DNA from: Actinomycetes bacterium
GTDB taxonomy: Bacteria; Actinomycetota; Acidimicrobiia; Spongiisociales; UBA5794
Length of the DNA stretch: 8,516 nt
Direction of reading: 5' to 3'
Assembly: GCA_023336875.1 (NCBI GenBank)
Contig: JAMBLH010000098.1
Span: 1-8,516, forward strand
Within the stretch, counting starts at the first letter, position 1, and each line of letters opens with the position of its first letter. The notes under the pieces were generated by a model. That model saw nothing but the letters and a program-made list of their open reading frames with translations. It was not told the origin of the DNA and did not search any database. The position numbers were made by a program, and so were the translations under genes. Below, piece after piece: positions 1-6,433 of the stretch.

Positions 1-756
1 CATCTTCGGCTTGACTGGTTCAGGCACCGGATCGACGCTGTCTACAGTTCTTTTCTTTGTCTTCTTCGGAGCCGATTCTGACTCTGCCACAACCGTGACA
101 GATGTCACCAACGGGTCCTGTGCTGCACCGAACCAGCTCCGCATCCCAGAAAGGTACGAACCGACCGATCGGAGAACGTCACCGAGAGATGCGTGAGTGA
201 TGAGGAGGGCTCCCACACCGATGATCGCCACAAGGACAACAAAGGCGCCCCAGTAGCCAACGACTCTCTCGAGGGGATAGGCCATCACCGAGCCAACGAG
301 TCCACCCGAGTTCTCCACGGACTGCTCCGTACCCGCAATGGGGAGATTCCCCGTCAGGAGATGAAAGAGCGACAGTGAGCCCAGGAATAGCACCAGGGTT
401 CCAATGAGCGTCTTCGGATTCTCACCCGCACCGATGACCCCGATCAGAGTGAGGCCTGCAATAACGAGGGCAAGAGGGACGACGAACGCCCACATGCCAA
501 AGAGAAGTCTCGCAACAGTGGAGGCACCCGTGCCGAATGGGCCTGCCAGTTCGAAGAAGGAGAGAAAGACGAGAGCACCGACGGCGACGAGGCCAATTCC
601 CCACACGTCAGACCGGTGGTCTCCGATGTGTTCGCCGATCCTTCTGGGAACGGCCCCCAGCGCGGAGGCGGCTCTTGAGAAATGCGACGCTTTCTTCTGT
701 TTTTTCTTCGCGGTACTCCGCCCCTTGGCCCTACTCGCAGTGGTGCGTGTAGCCAT
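1..756 (-). CDS. ftsK: DNA translocase FtsK, N-terminal membrane part (partial)
   Basis: This frame runs open from an ATG at 756 to the left edge (252 codons), so only the N-terminus is present. A basic head (about residues 1-45, rich in K and R) is followed by four hydrophobic segments at about 51-69, 83-108, 117-134 and 168-187. After that comes a polar Lys/Pro/Glu linker. This is the layout of the FtsK/SpoIIIE 4TM domain that anchors the hexameric DNA pump at the division septum. The motor (Walker A/B) and gamma domains would lie beyond the edge, so the identification rests on topology and on the position just downstream of RNase J, a known actinobacterial arrangement. No Shine-Dalgarno precedes the ATG, and a -10 box lies 9 nt upstream, so translation is probably leaderless or nearly so. 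Confidence 0.85.
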   Translation of the reverse strand, partial: MATRTTASRAKGRSTAKKKQKKASHFSRAASALGAVPRRIGEHIGDHRSDVWGIGLVAVGALVFLSFFELAGPFGTGASTVARLLFGMWAFVVPLALVIAGLTLIGVIGAGENPKTLIGTLVLFLGSLSLFHLLTGNLPIAGTEQSVENSGGLVGSVMAYPLERVVGYWGAFVVLVAIIGVGALLITHASLGDVLRSVGSYLSGMRSWFGAAQDPLVTSVTVVAESESAPKKTKKRTVDSVDPVPEPVKPKM

Positions 757-765
757 GGGATTACA

Positions 766-793
766 ACTGTACCCCAAGTTGGCCGCGGAACAA
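766..793 (-). promoter_or_regulatory. Putative ftsK promoter
   Basis: Read on the minus strand, TTGTTC (793-788) and TACAGT (771-766) are separated by 16 bp and resemble sigma-70/SigA -35 and -10 boxes. The -10 ends 9 nt before the ftsK ATG, so transcription would begin only 2-3 nt before the start codon. This is inferred from motif match alone. Confidence 0.4.
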
Positions 794-800
794 ACCACCA

Positions 801-822
801 TCCGCGCGATTCATCGCGCGGA
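801..822. repeat. Perfect inverted repeat, 10-bp arms, 2-nt spacer
   Basis: TCCGCGCGAT (801-810) and ATCGCGCGGA (813-822) are exact reverse complements around TC. The near-zero spacer suits a dimeric protein-binding site better than an RNA hairpin. As RNA it could still fold with 8 bp and a 6-nt loop. It lies upstream of the putative ftsK -35 box, so an operator role is possible but unproven. Confidence 0.5.
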
Positions 823-825
823 GAG

Positions 826-839
826 TTACACGCGTGTAA
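826..839. repeat. Perfect 14-bp palindrome in the ftsK upstream region
   Basis: TTACACGCGTGTAA is fully self-complementary with no spacer, as expected for a site bound by a symmetric dimer. It lies 3 bp from the previous inverted repeat and 5 bp from the next hairpin. No regulator can be named from the sequence. Confidence 0.45.
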
Positions 840-844
840 TTTTG

Positions 845-880
845 GCGTGGGTAACGGGAACTATTTCCCGTTACCCACGC
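845..880 (-). terminator. 16-bp perfect hairpin after the RNase J stop (probable terminator)
   Basis: Arms 845-860 and 865-880 are exact reverse complements of 16 bp with a 4-nt loop (861-864). On the minus strand the stem begins 13 nt after the RNase J stop codon, where a terminator for the dapA-rnj operon is expected. No U-tract follows (CCAAAATTAC comes next), so it would be a U-less terminator of the kind discussed in actinobacteria, or a 3'-end-protecting stem. The structure is seen directly; the function is inferred. Confidence 0.6.
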
Positions 881-893
881 AAGAATGAGTCTT

Positions 894-2522
894 CTAGACC
901 TCTATGACGACGGGGAGCACGACGGGGCGACGATTCACTGTCTTTTTGACCGCTCGCGTTGCTGAGTTCCGGACACGGGTTCGCAATAGATCCGGATCGA
1001 TTGGATACTCAAGGGACGCGACCGACTGTTCGACACGTTCCTTGATCACCGCATGAAGTTCGTCGTCGTCTGTGGTCACTCCGTGGGAGTCAACATCGGG
1101 TCCGATGAGGATCTCGCCTGTGGAGAAATCCACGCCGATCGTGACGATGAGTACGCCATCGTCAGCGAGATGTCTTCTGTCACGGATGATGCTGTCCGCT
1201 CCCCCAACCTCTGCGCCGTCGACATAGACATAGCCTGCGGGAATCGCGCCTCGTTCGACGGACATCTCGCCATCTTCGAGAGTGACAACATCTCCATCCT
1301 CACAGATCTCTATCTCTGGGATGTTCATGGCAGCGCCAAGGGCAGCATTGGCAACGAGATGGCGGTATTCGCCGTGAACAGGCACAAGGGCCTCGGGGCG
1401 AACAGCGTTGTAGAACGTCTTGAGCTCCTCAGCTGCTGCGTGGCCAGATACATGGACGTGGGTGTTGCGGCCGTGGAAGACGGTTACGCCCGCTCGATAG
1501 AGATTGTTGATGACCCGAGACACTCTGGTTTCGTTGCCCGGGATCGGTGTAGCCGAGATGATGACAGTGTCGTCCTCGCTGAGTGAAACAGATCGGTGTT
1601 CGCCGGCCGCCATGAGCGAGAGCGCTGCGAACGGCTCACCCTGGCTTCCCGTCGAAATGATTGCTGTGTCCGCATCGGGCATGTCCACGAGTTCCTTGAG
1701 ATCAACCAGCGAGCCTTCAGGGATATCAAGCACACCGAGATCCATGGCGATCTCCGAGTTGCGAAGCATCGATCTCCCGATGAAGGCAAACTTCCGTTGA
1801 TCGCGCACCACAGCATCAATCGCCTGCTGTACGCGGTGAACGTGGCTTGCAAAACACGCGACAAGAACACGGCCGTGGGCGTGGGCAACTATCTCATTCA
1901 AACGCTCGCCAACGGTTATCTCGGAGGGTACGTAGCCCTCCCTCTCGGCATTCGTCGAATCTGCGAGAAGGAGGCGGACTCCCCGAGCACCGATTGAAGC
2001 AAAGGACCGGAGGTCGGTCGGAACACCGTCTATGGGCGTTGGATCGAGTTTGAAGTCACCCGTGTGAAGGACGATGCCTTCGGGGGTATCGAACGCGATG
2101 CCCGCGGCATCCGGGATCGAATGGGAGACAGGGATATATGTGAAACGGAACGGGCCATGGTCGACCCACTCGTAGAGCTCGACAGAGCGCAGATCCGGTG
2201 TGATGCCGTGCTCCTCGATACGTGCTCTCGCGAATTCAACTGTGAGCCTCGTCCCGTAGATCGGCACATTGATCTCGCGGAGCAGATACACAAGGGCTCC
2301 GATGTGATCCTCATGGCCGTGGGTGAGGATCACGCAGGTGAGATCGTCCGCACGGTCAAGCACAGACGAGAAATCTGGGAGAACGAGGTCAACACCAAGC
2401 ATGTCCTCCTCGGGGAACATCAGCCCGCAGTCGATCAGCGAGATGTCTCCGTCGATCTCGATCGACGCACAGTTCCTACCGACCTCGCCCAAGCCGCCAA
2501 GGAACCCGATCTTGACGCTCAT
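894..2522 (-). CDS. rnj: Ribonuclease J
   Basis: This 542-residue protein is a metallo-beta-lactamase/beta-CASP ribonuclease acting in mRNA decay and rRNA maturation, with 5'-to-3' exonuclease and endonuclease activity known for the family. The metal-binding motif HGHEDH is at 68-73. Further ligands fit H134 (VSHSIPD), D156 (HTGDFKLD) and H383 (PVHGEYRHL). The beta-CASP part contains ADSTNAEREG (187-196), CFASHVHR (223-230), and STGSQGEP (290-297), and HVSGHA (357-362) follows. A C-terminal domain completes a normal family length. The ATG at 2522 overlaps the dapA stop as ATGA, indicating an operon and probable translational coupling. No good independent Shine-Dalgarno is visible. No defect is apparent. 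Confidence 0.96.
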   Translation of the reverse strand: MSVKIGFLGGLGEVGRNCASIEIDGDISLIDCGLMFPEEDMLGVDLVLPDFSSVLDRADDLTCVILTHGHEDHIGALVYLLREINVPIYGTRLTVEFARARIEEHGITPDLRSVELYEWVDHGPFRFTYIPVSHSIPDAAGIAFDTPEGIVLHTGDFKLDPTPIDGVPTDLRSFASIGARGVRLLLADSTNAEREGYVPSEITVGERLNEIVAHAHGRVLVACFASHVHRVQQAIDAVVRDQRKFAFIGRSMLRNSEIAMDLGVLDIPEGSLVDLKELVDMPDADTAIISTGSQGEPFAALSLMAAGEHRSVSLSEDDTVIISATPIPGNETRVSRVINNLYRAGVTVFHGRNTHVHVSGHAAAEELKTFYNAVRPEALVPVHGEYRHLVANAALGAAMNIPEIEICEDGDVVTLEDGEMSVERGAIPAGYVYVDGAEVGGADSIIRDRRHLADDGVLIVTIGVDFSTGEILIGPDVDSHGVTTDDDELHAVIKERVEQSVASLEYPIDPDLLRTRVRNSATRAVKKTVNRRPVVLPVVIEV

Positions 2523-3424
2523 AGTTCACGGTATTCGTTGATCGCGTCCAGCGCAGACCCAACCGATTCCACCGTCTCGGTCTCTGCAGGCATCAGAGGA
2601 AGACGCGGCACGCCAACCGAGTCCCAGTAGGCAGTGAGGGCACCCTTGAGTGGCATCGGATTGGGTTCAGAAAAGAGAGCATGATTGAGCGGTATCAGCA
2701 GATCGTGGAGCTGGTTCGCCTTCTGCATATCACCCTCGATGACAGCGTTCACCATGCTCGCAATCTCTCGACCGGCAAGATGTGATGTGACCGAAACCAC
2801 GCCAACAGCTCCAGCTTCCACGAGATCCTTCGTTAACTCGTCAGATCCTGAATACACAGCAATTCCTTCCGGTAACGCCTCGATGGATCTCCTGGACCAG
2901 TCGAGGTCATCAACGGCATCCTTTACTGCGACGACGTTGGGGTGTTGACACACTTCCACAAGCGTGTCGATCTCGATGAGGGTCGCTGTCCGACCAGGAA
3001 TGTTGTAGATCATCACAGGCAGATCCGTTGCATCCGCTATCGCGTGCATGTGTGCAACGATGCCGCGTTGCGGCGGCTTTGAGTAGTACGGGGTGACGGC
3101 CATCACGCCATCGACTCCTGCGTCCGCAGCAGCGAGCGCGAATTCGATCGACTCAGCGGTGTCGTTGTTCGCGCCGCCAGCTACCACCTTGATCTTCCCT
3201 GCGGCGGCATCTACGGCGGCGGCGAAAAGTGCCATCTTCTCCGGTTTCGAGAGCGTGGGTGATTCTCCTGTTGTTCCCGAGACCACGATGGTCTCGGTTG
3301 CGTTGGCTGCTAGATGACGGACGAGGCGCCAAAACGCCGCATAATCAATCGGTCCTTCAGCGGTGAAGGGAGTGATCACGGCGGTGGCGACCCGACCGAA
3401 GGGTGCTTCTGGTCGATTTTCCAT
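2519..3424 (-). CDS. dapA: 4-hydroxy-tetrahydrodipicolinate synthase (DapA)
   Basis: The enzyme condenses pyruvate with aspartate semialdehyde, the first committed step to diaminopimelate and lysine, in the cytoplasm. Using the ATG at 3424 it has 301 residues, a usual family length. Key residues are visible. The SGTTGESPTLS loop (49-59) carries the catalytic threonines. TPYYSKPPQ (111-119) provides tyrosines, YNIPGR (140-145) contains the catalytic Tyr and substrate-binding Arg, and Lys168 in VAVKDAV is the Schiff-base lysine. A TTG at 3433 in the same frame gives three extra residues, but it lies inside the likely -10 box, so ATG 3424 is preferred. It is the first gene of an operon with rnj (4-bp overlap). 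Confidence 0.96.
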   Translation of the reverse strand: MENRPEAPFGRVATAVITPFTAEGPIDYAAFWRLVRHLAANATETIVVSGTTGESPTLSKPEKMALFAAAVDAAAGKIKVVAGGANNDTAESIEFALAAADAGVDGVMAVTPYYSKPPQRGIVAHMHAIADATDLPVMIYNIPGRTATLIEIDTLVEVCQHPNVVAVKDAVDDLDWSRRSIEALPEGIAVYSGSDELTKDLVEAGAVGVVSVTSHLAGREIASMVNAVIEGDMQKANQLHDLLIPLNHALFSEPNPMPLKGALTAYWDSVGVPRLPLMPAETETVESVGSALDAINEYREL

Positions 3425-3431
3425 ACTTCGC

Positions 3432-3437
3432 AAGTTA
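3432..3437 (-). promoter_or_regulatory. Putative dapA -10 box (leaderless)
   Basis: TAACTT on the minus strand fits TANNNT and ends 7 nt before the dapA ATG, so the transcript would start at or next to the start codon. The region 17 bp further upstream (GAGGTT) is a poor -35. No Shine-Dalgarno is seen. The call is by motif only. Confidence 0.4.
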
Positions 3438-3453
3438 CCACGGGAGCCATAAG

Positions 3454-3459
3454 TAACCT
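3454..3459 (+). promoter_or_regulatory. Putative thioredoxin-TPR gene -10 box (leaderless)
   Basis: TAACCT on the plus strand fits TANNNT and ends 7 nt before the ATG at 3467, mirroring the dapA arrangement. The matching -35 position (CAAGTT, 3431-3436) is weak and coincides with the dapA -10. The two promoters would therefore overlap on opposite faces of a 42-bp spacer. Confidence 0.4.
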
Positions 3460-3466
3460 CTTATCC

Positions 3467-4312
3467 ATGAACAACGCAAGCCAGCATGTCAAAGATGTCA
3501 CGACCTCCGATTTCCAACAGGAGGTATTGCTCAAGTCGAGGGACATTCCAGTTCTCGTCGACTTCTGGGCGGAGTGGTGCGGGCCATGCAAGACGTTGTC
3601 CCCGCTCCTTGAACGCCTGACAGACGAAGCAGACGGTGCGTTCGAACTTGCAAAGGTCGATGTTGACGCCAATCAGGAACTGTCGACCCAGTTCATGGTC
3701 CAGTCGATTCCCACGATCGTGGCTATCAAGAACGGTAGAGAAGTGGACAGATTCACCGGCGCGCTCCCTGAGGCATCGATCAGGACATTCATTGGGGGCA
3801 TCCTGCCGACTGAGCTCGACCGGATGGTTGACGAAGCGAGGACCGCGCTTGTGGCTGGCGACACCGCGGGCGCAGAGCACATGCTTCGTCAGGTCCTCGA
3901 AATGCAATCCGATCACCAGGAGGCAGGCACAAGCCTTGCTGCCCTGCTGATCGATCGCGGCGATATCGATGACGGTCTCATCGTTTTGGGCAAACTCGCT
4001 CCCGATGCCGACGTTGAAAGGCTCCAAGCAGCAGCACGCCTGCGGCAGTCCGCTGGAGACGACATATCCGAACTCGAGGCGGCCGCTTTGGAGGATTCCG
4101 CTGATATGGACGCTCAGATGAATCTCGCCAAGGCGCTCGCCGCCCGGTCAGAGTTTGAACCAGCGCTCGACAAGTTGCTTGCTGTCGTTGCGAGAAAAGG
4201 AGATGGCAGGGAAGAGGCGCGCCAGGCCATGGTGGACATCTTTGAGGTCCTTGGCAACGAACACCCCCTGACTGCCACCTACCGCAGGCAACTGGCAACA
4301 GCGCTGAACTAG
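3467..4312 (+). CDS. ybbN: Thioredoxin-TPR protein, YbbN/CnoX family
   Basis: An N-terminal thioredoxin fold (about 1-112) carries the intact redox motif WCGPC at 37-41 and the cis-proline site SIPT (Pro82). A helical, Ala/Leu-rich C-terminal part (about 115-281) looks like tetratricopeptide-type repeats. This two-part design matches YbbN/CnoX, cytoplasmic proteins that hold unfolded clients and form mixed disulfides to protect them during oxidative stress. With both cysteines present, oxidoreductase activity is plausible. The frame is open back to 3314, but that would overlap dapA. The ATG at 3467 gives 281 residues, starts just before the thioredoxin fold and has a -10 box 7 nt upstream. 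It is divergent from dapA and convergent with dapB. The exact subfamily is an inference. Confidence 0.88.
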   Translation: MNNASQHVKDVTTSDFQQEVLLKSRDIPVLVDFWAEWCGPCKTLSPLLERLTDEADGAFELAKVDVDANQELSTQFMVQSIPTIVAIKNGREVDRFTGALPEASIRTFIGGILPTELDRMVDEARTALVAGDTAGAEHMLRQVLEMQSDHQEAGTSLAALLIDRGDIDDGLIVLGKLAPDADVERLQAAARLRQSAGDDISELEAAALEDSADMDAQMNLAKALAARSEFEPALDKLLAVVARKGDGREEARQAMVDIFEVLGNEHPLTATYRRQLATALN

Positions 4313-4332
4313 CGGTCGGCCCTGACGGCTAG
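4309..4332. terminator. Possible bidirectional terminator spanning both stop codons
   Basis: Arms 4309-4317 (CTAGCGGTC) and 4324-4332 (GACGGCTAG) pair over 9 positions with one mismatch (4314/4327) around a 6-nt loop. The convergent stop codons, TAG of the thioredoxin gene (4310-4312) and TAG of dapB (4331-4329), lie within the two arms. There is no U-tract on either strand, so termination is only a suggestion. Confidence 0.35.
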
Positions 4333-5087
4333 ATCCCCAGCAAAGTGTCAAGACCCACGGCCAGCGTCTTCTTCTGTGCCGGAATTGAGCGGACCGAGAG
4401 AAGGACTCCAGGCATGAACGCCGAACGGTCAGAGGTGTCGTGGGTGATGGACAGCCGTTCTCCATCCCCACCGAACAGCACAGTCTGATGTGCAACCGCG
4501 CCCGGTAGCCGGATGGCGTGTACGCGTACGTTGTCGATGAGGGCGCCAAGGGCGCCATGGTGCAGCTCTTCGGAGTCGATGGCGCGTTCCTGATGCGGTG
4601 AGCGTGCCGCGATCTTCTGTGCGGTTGCAATTGCGGTACCTGACGGTGCGTCCGCTTTCTCGTCGTGATGCATCTCCACGACCTCAGCGACGGGAAAGTG
4701 GGGAGCCGCTATCTCAGCCATCTTCATCATGAGAACTGCCCCGATCGAGAAGTTCGGGACCACAAGGCAGTTGCCAGGTCCTCTTGACCACAGTTCATCG
4801 AGTTCGTCGAGGCGCTGTGAATCGAACCCCGATGTGCCGACAACGACGTTCGCTCCATAGGAACGCCATATGGCGAGGTTCTCCATCACGATGTCCGGGC
4901 GGGAGAACTCCACGATGATGTCGCAGCCGTCGAGACTCTCACGGTCTTGGCTGATGGTCAGACCAGCGATGCTGCCTGTCGTGTGCTGGTCGTAAAGAGC
5001 GATGAGATGAAGGTCGTCTGCTGCGTCGATGGTGGCGGCAGAAAGACTTCCCATCCTGCCTCCTGCCCCCGACACACCAACCTTCAT
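4329..5087 (-). CDS. dapB: 4-hydroxy-tetrahydrodipicolinate reductase (DapB)
   Basis: This 252-residue enzyme reduces the DapA product with NAD(P)H in diaminopimelate/lysine synthesis. The N-terminal nucleotide-binding loop GAGGRMG is at 7-13. VVVGTSGF (81-88) and PNFSIG (111-116) are typical of the family. The catalytic segment EMHHDEKADAPSGTA (138-152) supplies His140, His141 and Lys144. Family blocks VAHQTVLFGGDGE (198-210) and FMPGVLL (224-230) follow. Length is close to other actinobacterial DapB proteins. The start overlaps the M16 peptidase stop as ATGA, and a Shine-Dalgarno (GAGGAG) sits 8 nt upstream inside the peptidase gene, so the two are cotranscribed and probably translationally coupled. 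Confidence 0.96.
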   Translation of the reverse strand: MKVGVSGAGGRMGSLSAATIDAADDLHLIALYDQHTTGSIAGLTISQDRESLDGCDIIVEFSRPDIVMENLAIWRSYGANVVVGTSGFDSQRLDELDELWSRGPGNCLVVPNFSIGAVLMMKMAEIAAPHFPVAEVVEMHHDEKADAPSGTAIATAQKIAARSPHQERAIDSEELHHGALGALIDNVRVHAIRLPGAVAHQTVLFGGDGERLSITHDTSDRSAFMPGVLLSVRSIPAQKKTLAVGLDTLLGI

Positions 5088-6331
5088 CGAATGTACTCCT
5101 CGAGGTCCTGGCCGTCGAACGGCCCAACGGCTCCGATCACGTAGGGGCCATCGTACGCAGCGTTCGCGACGTCGATTACGTCGTCGTGTGTCACAGCGGA
5201 TATCGCCTCAACGATCTGATCAACCGTGAGATGTTCCTGTCCTGTGATCTCGTTGCGACCGAGCAGGTTCATTCTGCTGTTCGCATCTTCGAGGCTGATG
5301 GCAAGCGACCCTTTTACGTGGCCCTTCGCCCGTTCCAATTCCTCAGACGTCACACCGCTCTCCGTCACGAGACCCAGCTGGTCCCTCACGATCTTGAGGA
5401 CTTCATCCACTTGATTGGGTGTGGTGCCGACATAGGTGGCGGATGCGCCGGCGTCTGTGAATGGCAAACGGAAAGTATGCACTGCATAGGCAAGGCCACG
5501 CGTCTCCCTGATCTCGTAGAACAGTCTTGAGGACATCCCGCCGCCCACGATGTGGTCGACCAATGAAAGCGCAAAACGCCGATCGTCGTTTCTTGTGATC
5601 GACGCAGATCCCAACACAAGGTGCGCCTGTTCCGTATCGCGTCTCGTCGCTCGAGATCGCGATACGTCAGGCGGCGGAACCAGCAATCGGCTGGTTGGCT
5701 CACCCTCCCATGATCCAAAGCGGTCCGAAATGAGCTCGGTGAGATTCTCAGGGAGGTTGCCCGCAATCGCTACGACCACCGAGTACGGGGTGTACCGCCT
5801 CGCCCAGTAGCCGTTGATCGTGTCCCGTGTCATGGCGTGGATCGATTCGCGCGATCCAAGTACGGGAGGAGCAAGTGGGTGTCCTTCCCAGATCGCAGTA
5901 ATGAAATCCTCATGGGCGACATCCGTGGGGTCGTCGTCGTTCATGTTGATCTCTTCAAGCACGACGTTGCGCTCCGAGTCGATCTCCGACTGGCGGAACG
6001 CGGGGCGTTGCAGCATTTCTGCGAGGATCTCGATTCCCGTTTCAAGATCCTCATCGCGCATGCGAGTCCAAAAACACGTGTATTCCTTGGACGTGAAGGC
6101 ATTGTGGCGGGCACCAACGCCGTCGAGCGTTTCTGAGATACGACGAGCGGACCACTCGTCCGAACCCTTGAAGAGAAGATGCTCCAGGAAGTGCGATGCA
6201 CCCGCTTCCTCTTCGGATTCGTCCCTGCTACCGGTATCGATCCAGCAGCCGATCGCAACGGATCGGGTGGAGGGCATGTCGTACGTGATCAGTCTGATCC
6301 CGTTGGGCAGTGTTGTGAGTGTGTGTTCCAT
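5084..6331 (-). CDS. M16 family zinc metallopeptidase (pitrilysin/MPP-like)
   Basis: This 415-residue protein has the inverted zinc motif HxxEH as HFLEH (47-51), with Glu50 as general base, His47 and His51 as ligands, and a third ligand at Glu127 (or Glu126) in RNVVLEEIN. Upstream GCWIDTGSRDE and downstream LFKGSDEWSA also match the family. The second half (about 215-415) is the inactive-fold domain expected in a single-chain protease resembling the mitochondrial processing peptidase beta subunit. There is no signal peptide, so it is probably cytoplasmic; its substrate is unknown. In many actinobacteria this gene lies between pnp and dapB; here dapB follows with a 4-bp overlap, but pnp is not upstream. 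The ATG at 6331 is preceded by a -10 box rather than a Shine-Dalgarno. Confidence 0.93.
   Translation of the reverse strand: MEHTLTTLPNGIRLITYDMPSTRSVAIGCWIDTGSRDESEEEAGASHFLEHLLFKGSDEWSARRISETLDGVGARHNAFTSKEYTCFWTRMRDEDLETGIEILAEMLQRPAFRQSEIDSERNVVLEEINMNDDDPTDVAHEDFITAIWEGHPLAPPVLGSRESIHAMTRDTINGYWARRYTPYSVVVAIAGNLPENLTELISDRFGSWEGEPTSRLLVPPPDVSRSRATRRDTEQAHLVLGSASITRNDDRRFALSLVDHIVGGGMSSRLFYEIRETRGLAYAVHTFRLPFTDAGASATYVGTTPNQVDEVLKIVRDQLGLVTESGVTSEELERAKGHVKGSLAISLEDANSRMNLLGRNEITGQEHLTVDQIVEAISAVTHDDVIDVANAAYDGPYVIGAVGPFDGQDLEEYIR
5096..5101 (-). promoter_or_regulatory. dapB ribosome binding site
   Basis: GAGGAG on the minus strand lies 8 nt before the dapB ATG, within the last codons of the M16 peptidase gene. 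It is the clearest Shine-Dalgarno in the window and supports the start at 5087. Confidence 0.65.
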
Positions 6332-6340
6332 TGGCGCTCG

Positions 6341-6346
6341 ATGATA
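6341..6346 (-). promoter_or_regulatory. Putative M16-dapB operon -10 box
   Basis: TATCAT on the minus strand ends 9 nt before the M16 peptidase ATG and matches the -10 consensus well. The -35 position (TTCCGG or ATTCCG) is poor. The transcript would have a leader of 2-3 nt at most. The rest of the 102-bp gap to the next gene holds only a short AACCC/GGGTT palindrome (6417-6427). Confidence 0.4.
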
Positions 6347-6433
6347 GGAACCACCGAACCCTCCGGAATCCGCTCTAAGCGTTCTCCGGGCTGTGGACGG
6401 CGCCAGGCGGATGCAGAACCCTGGGTTGCGCTT

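Noticed and set aside
404..907. 167-codon plus-strand open frame antisense to ftsK
   Set aside because: It overlaps the clear FtsK membrane domain and the palindromic spacer, and its Arg/Pro-rich composition is typical of an out-of-frame reading.
1053..1586. 177-codon plus-strand open frame
   Set aside because: It lies entirely antisense to RNase J, whose motifs are intact, and shows no recognisable domain; it is a GC-driven shadow.
2064..2630. 188-codon plus-strand open frame across the rnj/dapA overlap
   Set aside because: It is antisense to two well-supported genes and crosses their boundary; no start signal or domain is seen.
3314..3466. 51-codon upstream extension of the thioredoxin-TPR frame
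   Set aside because: It would run antisense through the dapA start; the residues are low-complexity and outside the thioredoxin fold. ATG 3467 has a fitting -10 box.
3461..4027. 188-codon minus-strand open frame
   Set aside because: It is antisense to the thioredoxin-TPR gene, which has the intact WCGPC and cis-proline motifs.
6417..6427. AACCC/GGGTT palindrome after the zincin-like gene as a terminator
   Set aside because: The stem has only 5 bp with a 1-nt centre and no U-tract, so it cannot form a useful RNA hairpin.
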